From contig JAFNAE010000009.1 of assembly GCA_017860005.1 (NCBI GenBank), forward strand, positions 1-45,181: a stretch of 45,181 nucleotides of DNA. The letters are read 5' to 3'. The position numbers and the translations under genes were made by a program. The notes below the pieces were generated by a model, which worked only from the letters and a program-made list of their open reading frames with translations, was not told where the DNA came from and ran no database searches. Shown piece by piece: positions 8,434 through 17,195 of this stretch. The first letter of the stretch is position 1. Each line of letters opens with the position of its first letter. The stretch comes from Acidobacteriota bacterium. Its GTDB lineage: Bacteria > Acidobacteriota > Thermoanaerobaculia > Multivoradales > JAGPDF01.

Positions 8434-10863
8434 TCAACCGGCCTCGGCGTGGAAGATGCGCCAGGCGTCCTCGGGCGGCACCGGCCGGCTGAACTCGTAG
8501 CCCTGCATCCAGAGGCAGTCGAGCTGCTCGAGCCGGCGGCGTTGCTCGGCGGTCTCGACCCCCTCGGCGATCACCGTCAGCTGCAGGTCGGCGGCCAGGC
8601 GCACGATGTTCTTGACCAGCTCGGCCTTGTCGCCGTCGCTGGTGAGATCGCGGATGAAGGAGCGGTCGATCTTGAGCACGTCGACGGCGAAACGGTTCAG
8701 GTAGGAGAGCGACGAGTAACCGGTGCCGAAGTCGTCGAGGCAGATGCTGACCCCCATGGCACGCAGCTCCTGGATCATGGCGCGCGCCTGGTCCGGGTCC
8801 TCGATCAGCAGGCCCTCGGTGATCTCCAGCTTCAGGCAGCGCGCGGGCAGGCCGGCGCGTTCGAGCGCGGCCGCGACCTGGCGCACCAGGTCGGGCTGGG
8901 CGAAGAGCCGGGGCGAGAGGTTGACGCTCATGGTCAGCGCCTCCCAGGCGGGGTCCTCGGCGCGCCAGCGCGCGAGCTGCGCGCAGGCCTCCTCGAGCAC
9001 CCACATGCCGAGCGGCAGGATGACCCCGGTCTCCTCCGCGACGCCGATGAACGAGGCCGGCAGGAGCAGTCCGCGTTCGGGGTGGTGCCAGCGCACCAGC
9101 GCCTCGAAGCCGTCGAGCGTGTGGTCGGCGAGCGAGACGATGGGCTGGTAGTGGACCTCGAACTCCCGGCGCTCGAAGCCGCGCCGCAGGTCGTTCTCCA
9201 TCTGGAGGCGCGCCACGACCTCGCTGCGCATTTCGCCGGAGAACAGCTGGGAGCGCCCGCGCCCGGAGACCTTGGCGCGGTACATGGCGGTGTCGGCGTC
9301 GCGCAGCAGCCCGGTCAGGTCGCCGGCCAGGCGGTCGCCCAGGGCGATGCCCACGCTGGCGGTGACGTAGAGCTCGTGACCGGCGACCATGAAGGGGTGG
9401 AGCAGCGCCTCGTGGATGCGCTGCGTGATCTCCAGCGCCTCGTCGGAGGTGCGGATCTCCTCGAGCAGCACCGTGAACTCGTCGCCGCCCAGGCGCGCCA
9501 CGGTGTCGCCGCCGCGCAGGCAGGCCTCGATCCGGCGCGAGACCTGGACGAGGAGCTGATCGCCCGCCGAATGGCCGAGGCTGTCGTTGACCATCTTGAA
9601 GCGGTCGAGGTCGATGAACAGCACCGCGAACTGACCCTGTCCCGCGCGCCGGGCGCGCGCGCGAGCGTGTTCGACCCGGTCGAGGAACAGCGCGCGGTTG
9701 GGCAGGCCGGTCAGCGGATCGCGCACCTTGCGGTCGGTGATGTCGGTCTGCGACCCGGCCATGCGCGTGGGGCGGCCTTCGGCGTCCCACACCGCGGCGC
9801 CGCGCGCCAGCATCCAGCGGTAGCTGCCCTCCGCGGTGAGCATCCGGTACTCGTCCTCGAAGTGGTCGGTCTCGCCCGCGAGGTGGCGGTCCAGCCGCTC
9901 GGTGAGATGCGGCAGGTCCTCGGGATGGACGCGCGCGAACCACTCGTCCGGCGAGGTGCCGAGCGTGCCCGGCTCGGCGCCGATCAGCCGCTGCCAGCGC
10001 TCGGAGTAGTAGACGCGGCCGTCGCGCAGGAGCCAGTCCCAGATGCCGTCGTTGGCGCCGCGCACGGCGAGCGCGAACCTCTCCTCCGAGGCTCGCAACG
10101 CGGCCTCGGCACGCCGCCGTTCGGTGATGTCCTGGGCGATGGCGACCACTCCGAGCGGCGCGTCGTCGTCGCCGGTGACGAGGTCGAAGCGCAGCTCCAC
10201 CTGGAAGGCGGAGCCGTCGCGGCGTCGGCTCTCGCTCTCGACACGCAGGCTCCTCGCATCGGCGAGGTCGCGGAACTGGAGGCCGGCGAGGGCGGTCGGG
10301 AAGAGCTTGCGCAGGTCCTCGCCCAGCAGCTCCGCGGGCTCGAGGCCGAGCATCCCGGCCAGGGCGGGATTGGCGCGATGGATGGCGAGGTCGCGGTCTG
10401 CGATCGCAACGCCGGCGCTCACCGTCTCGATCACCTTGGCGAGCTCGCTCAGGCGCTCCCGCGCCAGGCTCAGCTCGGAGAGGTCGCGCACCAGGATCAG
10501 GATCTTGCCGTTCTCGCCGACCGGCTGCCGGCGCACGGAGACCGGGAAGCTCGAGCCGTCCTTGCGGTAGGCCTGCAGGCGGCGCGCGCCCGCCCCCGCC
10601 GGGGTCTCGGCCGGCTCGCGTCCGGCCTCCCAGGCGAGCAGGGCCGGCAGCTTCCTGCCCAGCGCCTCGCGCTCGCCGTAGCCCCACAGGTCGGTGACGC
10701 GCGGGCTCGCCCACAGGATCGTCCCGTCCGCCTCGGCCAGCAGGACGGCGTCCTCGAGGGACTCGAGCAGCGTCTCGGGGAGCGGTGGCTTCGTCGTCAC
10801 GCGGGCGGCTGCCTCGGCGCAGGGTAACACGCGGGGCAGCCGGTCGTCAGTCGTAGGAGCCAT
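8434..10863 (-). CDS. PAS-domain diguanylate cyclase/phosphodiesterase (GGDEF-EAL)
   Basis: 809 aa; several PAS-like segments (e.g. EDAVLLAEADGTILWASPRVTDLWGY), intact VARLGGDEFTVLLEEI, intact GFEALVRWHHPERG, DDFGTGYSSLSYLNRF, KIDRSFIRD. A GTG at 10800 is an alternative start. Confidence 0.94.
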   Translation of the reverse strand: MAPTTDDRLPRVLPCAEAAARVTTKPPLPETLLESLEDAVLLAEADGTILWASPRVTDLWGYGEREALGRKLPALLAWEAGREPAETPAGAGARRLQAYRKDGSSFPVSVRRQPVGENGKILILVRDLSELSLARERLSELAKVIETVSAGVAIADRDLAIHRANPALAGMLGLEPAELLGEDLRKLFPTALAGLQFRDLADARSLRVESESRRRDGSAFQVELRFDLVTGDDDAPLGVVAIAQDITERRRAEAALRASEERFALAVRGANDGIWDWLLRDGRVYYSERWQRLIGAEPGTLGTSPDEWFARVHPEDLPHLTERLDRHLAGETDHFEDEYRMLTAEGSYRWMLARGAAVWDAEGRPTRMAGSQTDITDRKVRDPLTGLPNRALFLDRVEHARARARRAGQGQFAVLFIDLDRFKMVNDSLGHSAGDQLLVQVSRRIEACLRGGDTVARLGGDEFTVLLEEIRTSDEALEITQRIHEALLHPFMVAGHELYVTASVGIALGDRLAGDLTGLLRDADTAMYRAKVSGRGRSQLFSGEMRSEVVARLQMENDLRRGFERREFEVHYQPIVSLADHTLDGFEALVRWHHPERGLLLPASFIGVAEETGVILPLGMWVLEEACAQLARWRAEDPAWEALTMSVNLSPRLFAQPDLVRQVAAALERAGLPARCLKLEITEGLLIEDPDQARAMIQELRAMGVSICLDDFGTGYSSLSYLNRFAVDVLKIDRSFIRDLTSDGDKAELVKNIVRLAADLQLTVIAEGVETAEQRRRLEQLDCLWMQGYEFSRPVPPEDAWRIFHAEAG

Positions 10864-12376
10864 CGGCGAACCAGCGCCCGCTCGCCGCGTCGCGGAAGAT
10901 CCGCCAGAGGCCGGCGCCCGTGAGCTCGACGTCCCAGTAGTCGCGCGTCATCGGCCCCTGGCTCCACCAGCCCTCCTCGAGCCGCCACGGCCCGGAGGCC
11001 ACCGCGACCTCGCCGGACACCGCGGGGCGCTTCGCGCCCGCCTCGGTGACGAGCGGGCGCACGCCGCGCGGCGCGCCGCCGTCGTCGAGCAGGACCTCGA
11101 GCTCGAGCGCCGGACGCAGCGCGCGCACGGCGAGCAGCCCCCGTGGCCGCGGCGCGGCGAGCTCGAACTTCGGCGGCGGCGGGGGCGCGAACGGCTCGAG
11201 CTCGAAGCGCTCGGGGCGATGACCGTCCGACGCGCGCGGCGCGCCGGAGCGATCGGGCCCGAGCAGCGCGAACAGGCGGGCGAGCGTGGTCGCGAGCAGC
11301 TCGGGCGAGAGCTCCGGCGGGCCGAACAGCGAGAGCTGGGCGGCGCGCGGGCGATCGGGAGCCGCGGTGAAGGCGAAACCGGAGACGGCCGCGCCGGGCG
11401 GACGCGTCTCGAGCTCGAGGTGGACGAGCCGCACCAGGGTGCGGGCGTCGGTGGTCGCCGCCGGCAGCGCGATCGAACGCTCGTCGTGGCCGTCCGGCTC
11501 GAGCGCGAGCGAGAGGCCGAGCCGGGCGCAGCCGAGCCCTTCGGCCTCGAGCCGCCGGCAGAGGCGGTCGAGGGCGGCGCGGGCGAGGAAGAGGAAGGGC
11601 TCGAGCGTGGCGAGCGGCCACTCGAGATCGCTGCCTTCGCGGAAGTCGGGCGGTGGCTGGCGGGGCGCGAGCGGGCGCGGGTCGAGGCCGCGCGCGACGG
11701 CGTGCAGCGCGGCGCCGGCGGCGCCCAGGCGGCTCGCCACCTCGGCGGCGGGCAGGCGGGCGAGGTCGCCGACCGTGGCGATGCCCCAGCGCGTCAGGGT
11801 CTCGCCCAGCGCGACCTCGGGGGAGAGGCGCGCGAGCGGCAGGCGCGCGAGGAACTCCGCCTCGCGCCCGGCGGCGACGATCTCGGGCTCGCCCTCGCGC
11901 GCCGCGCCCTCGGCGGCCAGGCGCGCGGCGAGCCGGGAGGAGGCGACGCCGACGCGCGCCGGCAGTCCCGCCTCGCGTGCGGCGCGTGCCAGGGCGCGGC
12001 CGAGGTCGCGCTCGCCGTCGGACCCGGGGAAGCGCCGCCCGAGACCGTCGGCCTCGAGGAAGACCAGCCCCGGCAGGGCGTCCTCGACGCGCGGCGAGAA
12101 GCGGCCGGCGACGTCGAGCAGCGCCTCGGCGGCGGCGCGCTCCGCTTCGCTGTCGCGCCCGCGCGCCGCGAGGCCGGGCAGCGTCGCGCGCGCCTGGGCG
12201 AGGGTCGATCCGGCACGCACGCCCGCGCGCCGCGCCGGGCGCGTGGCGGCCATCACGCGCGCGGCCGGGCCCTGCCCCTCGACCACCGCCACCGCCTCGC
12301 GCGCGAGCTCGGGCTCGGCGCGCAGGCGCGCGGCGAGCGGGAAGAGCGGCACGGCGAGGCAGGCGAGGCGGACCAT
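10847..12376 (-). CDS. imuB: ImuB, Y-family polymerase-like translesion synthesis accessory protein
   Basis: 509 aa: MVRLACLAVPLFPLAARLRAEPELAREAVAVVEGQGPAARVMAATRPARRAGVRAGSTLAQARATLPGL...; ImuB-type divergent Y-family architecture, adjacent to imuA. Confidence 0.88.
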   Translation of the reverse strand: MVRLACLAVPLFPLAARLRAEPELAREAVAVVEGQGPAARVMAATRPARRAGVRAGSTLAQARATLPGLAARGRDSEAERAAAEALLDVAGRFSPRVEDALPGLVFLEADGLGRRFPGSDGERDLGRALARAAREAGLPARVGVASSRLAARLAAEGAAREGEPEIVAAGREAEFLARLPLARLSPEVALGETLTRWGIATVGDLARLPAAEVASRLGAAGAALHAVARGLDPRPLAPRQPPPDFREGSDLEWPLATLEPFLFLARAALDRLCRRLEAEGLGCARLGLSLALEPDGHDERSIALPAATTDARTLVRLVHLELETRPPGAAVSGFAFTAAPDRPRAAQLSLFGPPELSPELLATTLARLFALLGPDRSGAPRASDGHRPERFELEPFAPPPPPKFELAAPRPRGLLAVRALRPALELEVLLDDGGAPRGVRPLVTEAGAKRPAVSGEVAVASGPWRLEEGWWSQGPMTRDYWDVELTGAGLWRIFRDAASGRWFADGSYD

Positions 12377-12397
12377 CGCGCGCTCCCATGGCCGGCT

Positions 12398-13165
12398 TCA
12401 GGAGGCGGCGAGGCGGAGCGCGACCGGCGCGCCCGCCGCGCCGCACCTGCCGCCGGCTCTCGCGCCGGGGCGGGTCCCTCCGACCAGGCGGGCCTCGACG
12501 CCGTCGAGCAGGCGCGGTCCCGCCGGTGCGCCGCTCCAGCGTGGCCGGGCGCGCTCGAGGGCGAGCGCGACTCCGGCGGCGACGCCGCAGCGGCGCGAGG
12601 GGGAGGAGACGAGCAGCACGGTCCCCGCCGCGCGCGCCGCGCGGGCGAGGCGGAGCCACTGGGCGTCGCGGCCGCGGCCACCGGGGACGGGAGGCAGGCC
12701 GAGCTCGACGACCACCAGCGGGAAACCGCCGCCGACCACCGCCTCCGCCGCGGCGAGAGCCTCGGAGAGATCGCGCGGGCGGGCCCAGAGCAGGCGCTCG
12801 AGGGCGACCCCGCCGGCCGCTGCGCGCTGCGGGTCGAGCCCGTCGCCGAGATCGACGAGCGCGGCGTTCTCGCCCGCCGAGGTGGCCGCCGCGAGCAGGG
12901 CGAGCACGAACCCCATGCGCCCGCTCGAGAGCCGGCCGGCGAGCTCGGTCAGGACGCCGCGGGGCAGGCCGCCGGGCAGGAGCGCGGCGAGCTCCGGCAT
13001 CGCCGCACCCCAGGTGGCCGGCTCGCTCGGGCGGGTGGCGGCGACCAGCTCACGGGCCGTGCGCAACCGCCCGGCGAGTGGCGCCTCGAGCCGGGAAAGC
13101 AGCGCGCGCGCAAGGGGTTCCGCCATCTGGGTCGCGTCCCTCCGGAGCCTTCCGGAGGGCATCAT
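12398..13165 (-). CDS. imuA: ImuA, RecA-like mutasome protein
   Basis: 255 aa: ...MPELAALLPGGLPRGVLTELAGRLSSGRMGFVLALLAAATSAGENAALVDLGDGLDPQRAAAGGVALERLLWARP...; RecA-fold with P-loop-like region and DxGDxLDPQ; directly upstream of imuB. ATG at 13126 is an alternative start. Confidence 0.85.
   Translation of the reverse strand: MMPSGRLRRDATQMAEPLARALLSRLEAPLAGRLRTARELVAATRPSEPATWGAAMPELAALLPGGLPRGVLTELAGRLSSGRMGFVLALLAAATSAGENAALVDLGDGLDPQRAAAGGVALERLLWARPRDLSEALAAAEAVVGGGFPLVVVELGLPPVPGGRGRDAQWLRLARAARAAGTVLLVSSPSRRCGVAAGVALALERARPRWSGAPAGPRLLDGVEARLVGGTRPGARAGGRCGAAGAPVALRLAAS
13138..13159 (-). promoter_or_regulatory. Perfect 9-bp hairpin at the 5' end of imuA
   Basis: ccctccgga-gcct-tccggaggg on + strand; on the minus strand the descending arm GGAGGG is the SD-like sequence preceding the internal ATG at 13126. 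Confidence 0.5.
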
Positions 13166-13168
13166 CAG

Positions 13169-13186
13169 GCGTAAAAGAGGCGAAAG
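13169..13186 (-). promoter_or_regulatory. Candidate SOS/LexA-type operator upstream of imuA (CTTTCGCCTCTTTTACGC)
   Basis: Nearly identical to the element upstream of dnaE2 (2557-2574); a TTGACT -35-like hexamer overlaps its upstream edge. Confidence 0.55.
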
Positions 13187-13197
13187 TCAAGAGCTGG

Positions 13198-13288
13198 AAA
13201 CCGGTGTCAGAGCACCGATTCCCGATTCCTGCAGCGCGCGCCGCCCCGAGGCGGCCGCGTCCCGAAATCAGGGCTCTGACACCGGTTT
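13198..13288. repeat. Inverted-repeat element (REP/MITE-like) with 16-bp perfect arms and a nested hairpin
   Basis: AAACCGGTGTCAGAGC (13198-13213) versus GCTCTGACACCGGTTT (13273-13288); internal GCCGCC-CCGA-GGCGGC hairpin (13240-13255). Confidence 0.75.
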
Positions 13289-14017
13289 GTTCGGGGGCGG
13301 GGCGGGGACGCGGATCGCCGGGCCGGGCGGCCGCTTGCGTGGCTGGGCGATGGCGCGCGGCGGCAGATGGTGCGCCGCGGCGTGCTCGAGCACGTACTCT
13401 TGGACGCCGTGCTTGCCCAGATGGCTTCTCGGCGCCACCAGCCCGGGGTGGAGCTTCTCGACCTCGGCGTGCGGCAGGCGGAGCGCGGGCACCGTCTCGG
13501 CGACCAGCACGTCCTCCGAGAGCGTGCCGACGTCCACGATCCGGTAGTGGCAGGGCCGCGCCGGCATGGTCTGGCCGACCCGCACCAGCAGGTGGAAGGC
13601 GCCCGCGGGGGCCAGGTGCTCGCGGATCCGGATCGCGAGCGCCGGCCAGCGCGCGCGTCCCACGTAGTTCGGCAGGTCCCAGGCGAGCACGAGGTCGTAG
13701 CGCTCGTCCGGGCCGAGCGGCAGCAGGTCGGGCAGCGAGCGCTCCCAGAGCGCGGGCGCCGCCTCGCGCAACCCGCTCTCGTCCAGCGTGGCGTCGAGGT
13801 CGGCGATGCGCAGCCGCGCGCCGATTCGGTTGAAGAAGGCGACGTTGACCGCCAGCGCGGCGCCCAGGTCGAGCACCGAGGCGCTCGGGCGCGGCAACCG
13901 CTCGAGCGCGTGCCTGAGCCCCGGGGCGGGATGCTCGGCCGGGGGCGGCGGCGCGGTCGGCAGGGGGAGCTCGGGAGAAGGCTCCGCCCGGCCGGCCGGG
14001 CGGCGCATCCAGCTCAT
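13268..14017 (-). CDS. Class I SAM-dependent methyltransferase-like protein
   Basis: 249 aa: SASVLDLGAALAVNVAFFNRIGARLRIADLDATLDE...YDLVLAWDLPNYVGRARWPALAIRIREHLAPAGAFHLLV. Confidence 0.65.
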   Translation of the reverse strand: MSWMRRPAGRAEPSPELPLPTAPPPPAEHPAPGLRHALERLPRPSASVLDLGAALAVNVAFFNRIGARLRIADLDATLDESGLREAAPALWERSLPDLLPLGPDERYDLVLAWDLPNYVGRARWPALAIRIREHLAPAGAFHLLVRVGQTMPARPCHYRIVDVGTLSEDVLVAETVPALRLPHAEVEKLHPGLVAPRSHLGKHGVQEYVLEHAAAHHLPPRAIAQPRKRPPGPAIRVPAPPPNKPVSEP

Positions 14018-14024
14018 GCGCGGC

Positions 14025-14579
14025 TCAGCCGGCCTGCGCGGCAGGCTTCGACTCGAGCGGGCGCGGACCGGCGTCCTCCTTGACGGCCGGGCGGGGCGCC
14101 GGGGCCGGAGCCGAGCTCGAGCGCTGCTTCGGCTCCATGTCGATCGAACCCTTGAAGCGCGCCCCGTCCTCGATCGTCACGCGCGGCGCGACGATGTCGC
14201 CGCGCACGCGCGACGTCTTGCGCAGGACGACCTGCTCCTCGGCGCTCATGTTGCCCTCGACCTCGCCGTCCACGAGCACGGCGCGGGCCTGGATCTCGGC
14301 CGCGACGCGCCCCTTGGCGCCGACCGTCACCACGTTCTGGCGCAGCATGATCTTGCCTTCCACGCGCCCCTCGATGACCAGGTCCTCGTCGCCCGAGACC
14401 TCGCCGCGCAGGACGATCGAAGGCGACAACACGGCGCGTTCGCCGGAGCTCGGAGCGGCGGGCGCGTGGCGCGCCGGGACCGGCTCGGCTTCCGCGCGCG
14501 CCGGCGGGGCGGGCGGCGGGGTCGGGGAGCCCGGGGCGGCGGGTTCGTTGTCTCGCTTCCACATGTCGCGATCCTCCAT
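14025..14579 (-). CDS. Bactofilin (polymer-forming cytoskeletal protein)
   Basis: 184 aa: LSPSIVLRGEVSGDEDLVIEGRVEGKIMLRQNVVTVGAKGRVAAEIQARAVLVDGEVEGNMSAEEQVVLRKTSRVRGDIVAPRVTIEDGARFKGSIDM; DUF583/bactofilin repeat pattern. Confidence 0.93.
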   Translation of the reverse strand: MEDRDMWKRDNEPAAPGSPTPPPAPPARAEAEPVPARHAPAAPSSGERAVLSPSIVLRGEVSGDEDLVIEGRVEGKIMLRQNVVTVGAKGRVAAEIQARAVLVDGEVEGNMSAEEQVVLRKTSRVRGDIVAPRVTIEDGARFKGSIDMEPKQRSSSAPAPAPRPAVKEDAGPRPLESKPAAQAG

Positions 14580-14666
14580 TCGAAGAAGGTATCAGGTCAC
14601 GGCCGTCGCGCGCGAGCTATGGAGAAGTCCATGCTCCGAGCGTGGGTGTGGGAGGATTCCGGATCG

Positions 14667-15878
14667 ATGGCCGGGCCGGACGTGCTGGTGGTCGGAGGAG
14701 GCATCGTGGGGCTCGCCACCGCGCGCGCCCTGGCGCTCGAGCACGGCCTCGGCGTCGAGCTGCTCGAGGCCGAGGCGCGCCTCGCCTCGCACCAGACCGG
14801 CCACAACAGCGGCGTCGTCCACTCCGGCCTCTACTACCGGCCGGGAAGCGTCAAGGCCGCGACCTGCGCGGCCGGCCGCGAGGCGCTCTACCGCTACGTC
14901 GCCGAGCGCGGCATCGCGCACGAGCGCTGCGGCAAGGTGGTGGTCGCGGTCGCGGAAGCGGAGCTCGCACGCCTCGACGAGCTCGAGCGGCGCGGGCGCG
15001 CCAACGGCCTCGCCGGCCTCGAGCGTCTCGACGGCGCCGGCATCCGCGCGCGCGAGCCGCGCGCGGCCGGCCTCGCCGGGCTGTGGGTGCCGGAGACGGG
15101 GATCGTGGACTACGGCGCGGTCGCGGCAGCCTTCGCCGCCGACGTGCGCGCCGCCGGCGGCACGGTGACGGCCGGGGCGCGGGTGGGACGGATCGTCGCC
15201 GGACGCGGCGCGGTCGAGGTCACCGTCGCCGGCGGCGGTCGCCGCAGCGCGCCCTTCCTGGTCGCCTGCGCCGGGCTCGAGAGCGACCGCGTGGCGCGTG
15301 CGGCCGGGCTCGAGCCGGGCGCTCGCATCGTGCCCTTCCGCGGCGACTACTTCGAGCTCGCGGCGGGCGCGCGCGGCATGGTGCGCGGCCTGATCTACCC
15401 GGTGCCCGATCCCGACCTGCCGTTCCTCGGCGTCCACTTCACGCGCCGGGTGGACGGCACGGTCGAGGCCGGGCCCAACGCGGTCCTGGCCTGGCGCCGC
15501 GCGGGCTACTCGCGCACTTCGTTCTCGCTCGCCGACGCCGCCACGACGCTCGTCTATCCGGGCTTCTGGCGCATGGCGCCGCGCCACGCCCGCGTCGCCT
15601 GGGCGGAGTACCGGCGCGCGTTCAGCCGCCGGCGCTTCGTCGCGTCACTGCGCCGGCTCGTGCCGGACCTCCGGGAGGACGACGTGCGCCGGGCCGGCTG
15701 CGGAGTGCGCGCGCAGGCGCTCGGCCGCGACGGCCGGCTGCTCGACGACTTCGTCTGGGCCGAGGCGGAGCGCATGCTGCACGTGATCAACGCCCCGTCG
15801 CCCGCCGCGACGGCGTCGCTCGCGATCGGTCGCGAGATCGCGGCGCGGGTCAAGGCCCGGCTCGAGGCGGCGGCGTGA
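14667..15878 (+). CDS. lhgO: L-2-hydroxyglutarate oxidase/dehydrogenase family FAD protein
   Basis: From ATG 14667: MAGPDVLVVGGGIVGLATARALALEHGLGVELLEAEARLASHQTGHNSGVVHSGLYYRPGSVKAATCAAGREALYRYVAERGI; GGGIVGLATA FAD motif and HNSGVVHSGLYYxPGSxKAxxC are LhgO hallmarks. Confidence 0.93.
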   Translation: MAGPDVLVVGGGIVGLATARALALEHGLGVELLEAEARLASHQTGHNSGVVHSGLYYRPGSVKAATCAAGREALYRYVAERGIAHERCGKVVVAVAEAELARLDELERRGRANGLAGLERLDGAGIRAREPRAAGLAGLWVPETGIVDYGAVAAAFAADVRAAGGTVTAGARVGRIVAGRGAVEVTVAGGGRRSAPFLVACAGLESDRVARAAGLEPGARIVPFRGDYFELAAGARGMVRGLIYPVPDPDLPFLGVHFTRRVDGTVEAGPNAVLAWRRAGYSRTSFSLADAATTLVYPGFWRMAPRHARVAWAEYRRAFSRRRFVASLRRLVPDLREDDVRRAGCGVRAQALGRDGRLLDDFVWAEAERMLHVINAPSPAATASLAIGREIAARVKARLEAAA

Positions 15879-15909
15879 GGGCGGCGCCCGAGAGCCGAGG
15901 AGAGGCACG

Positions 15910-16716
15910 ATGACGCTCACGATCTACCAGGTGGACGCCTTCACGGAGCGCCCGTTCGCCGGCAATCCGGCCGCCGTCGTGCCGCTCGAGCGGCCGGCGG
16001 CGGAGCCGTGGATGCGCGACCTCGCGGCAGAGATGAACCTCTCGGAGACGGCCTTCCTCTGGCCGGAGGGTGAGGCCTGGCGGCTGCGCTGGTTCACGCC
16101 CGAGGCCGAAGTGCGGCTGTGCGGGCACGCCACGCTCGCGTCCTCGCACGTGCTCTGGGAGACGGGCCGGCTGGCCCCCGCGGCGCCGGCACGCTTCGAC
16201 ACCCTCTCCGGGCGCCTCGTCGCCCGTCGCCTCGGCGAGGCGATCGAGATGGACTTCCCGGCCCGGTCGGCGACGCCGGTGGCGGCGCTGCCGGGGCTGG
16301 CCGAGGCGCTCGGCGCGCAGCCGCTCGCGACCGCGCGCAGCGCCGAGGACGTCCTGGTCGAGCTCGCCGACGAGTGGACGGTGCGCGCGCTCGCCCCGGA
16401 CTTCGCGGCGCTGCGCGCGCTCGACGTGCGCGGCGTGATCGCCACCGCGGCGGCCGACCCGGGGCGCGACTTCGACTTCGTGTCGCGCTTCTTCGCGCCC
16501 GCGGTGGGCGTGCCGGAGGACCCGGTGACCGGCTCGTCGCACTGCACGCTGGCGCCGTTCTGGAGTGCACGGCTGGGGCGCGCCGAGCTGACCGGCCTGC
16601 AGGTCTCGCGCCGCGGCGGCCGGGTGCGAACGCGCCTCGCAGGCGAGCGCGTGCAGCTCGGCGGCCGCGCCGTCACCGTCTTCGCAGGCGCGCTCTCCGA
16701 GGCCGCCGCGGGCTGA
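15910..16716 (+). CDS. PhzF family phenazine biosynthesis-like isomerase
   Basis: 268 aa: YQVDAFTERPFAGNPAAVVPL...MNLSETAFLWP...LRWFTPEAEVRLCGHATLASSHVLWE...EDPVTGSSHCTLAPFWS. Confidence 0.95.
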   Translation: MTLTIYQVDAFTERPFAGNPAAVVPLERPAAEPWMRDLAAEMNLSETAFLWPEGEAWRLRWFTPEAEVRLCGHATLASSHVLWETGRLAPAAPARFDTLSGRLVARRLGEAIEMDFPARSATPVAALPGLAEALGAQPLATARSAEDVLVELADEWTVRALAPDFAALRALDVRGVIATAAADPGRDFDFVSRFFAPAVGVPEDPVTGSSHCTLAPFWSARLGRAELTGLQVSRRGGRVRTRLAGERVQLGGRAVTVFAGALSEAAAG

Positions 16717-16719
16717 GGC

Positions 16720-17157
16720 TCAGCGCCTGCGCAGGCGCGCGAGCAGCACGCCCAGGCCGAAGCCGACGAGCGGCGCGGCGGGCAGCGCGCGACCGAGCGG
16801 GAGCCCTTCGGGCACTTCGTAGGCGAGCCAGTAGCCGAGCAGGACGGGCGCGGCGGCGAGCGCCGTGAAGGTGATCCGGTGCCGCCGCTCGGCTTCGCGG
16901 TGGGCCTCTTTGACTTCGTCGCGCGTGGCGTGGGGGTCGCCGGCGAACTCGAAGCGCTCGCGGTCGATCTCCTCGCCGCGGCGGGCGGCGACCCAGGCCG
17001 CGCCGGCGCCGAGCGCGACCAGGAGGGCGTGGAGCGGCACCACGGCGCCGCCGGGCAGCTCGGGCAGCGCTCCGTGCCCGACGCTGGCCGCGAAGCCCAG
17101 CGCGCCGAACGCCGCGGCCGCCCAGCCCGAGGCCGTCACGATCTTCGCCAGCTTCAT
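16720..17157 (-). CDS. Small membrane protein of unknown function
   Basis: From MKLAKIVTASGWAAAAFGALGFAASVGHGALPELPG...; hydrophobic segments, no family recognised. Confidence 0.6.
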   Translation of the reverse strand: MKLAKIVTASGWAAAAFGALGFAASVGHGALPELPGGAVVPLHALLVALGAGAAWVAARRGEEIDRERFEFAGDPHATRDEVKEAHREAERRHRITFTALAAAPVLLGYWLAYEVPEGLPLGRALPAAPLVGFGLGVLLARLRRR

Positions 17158-17195
17158 CCTGCTCGAGACTAGCAATCAACGCGGGGCGGCGGTGC

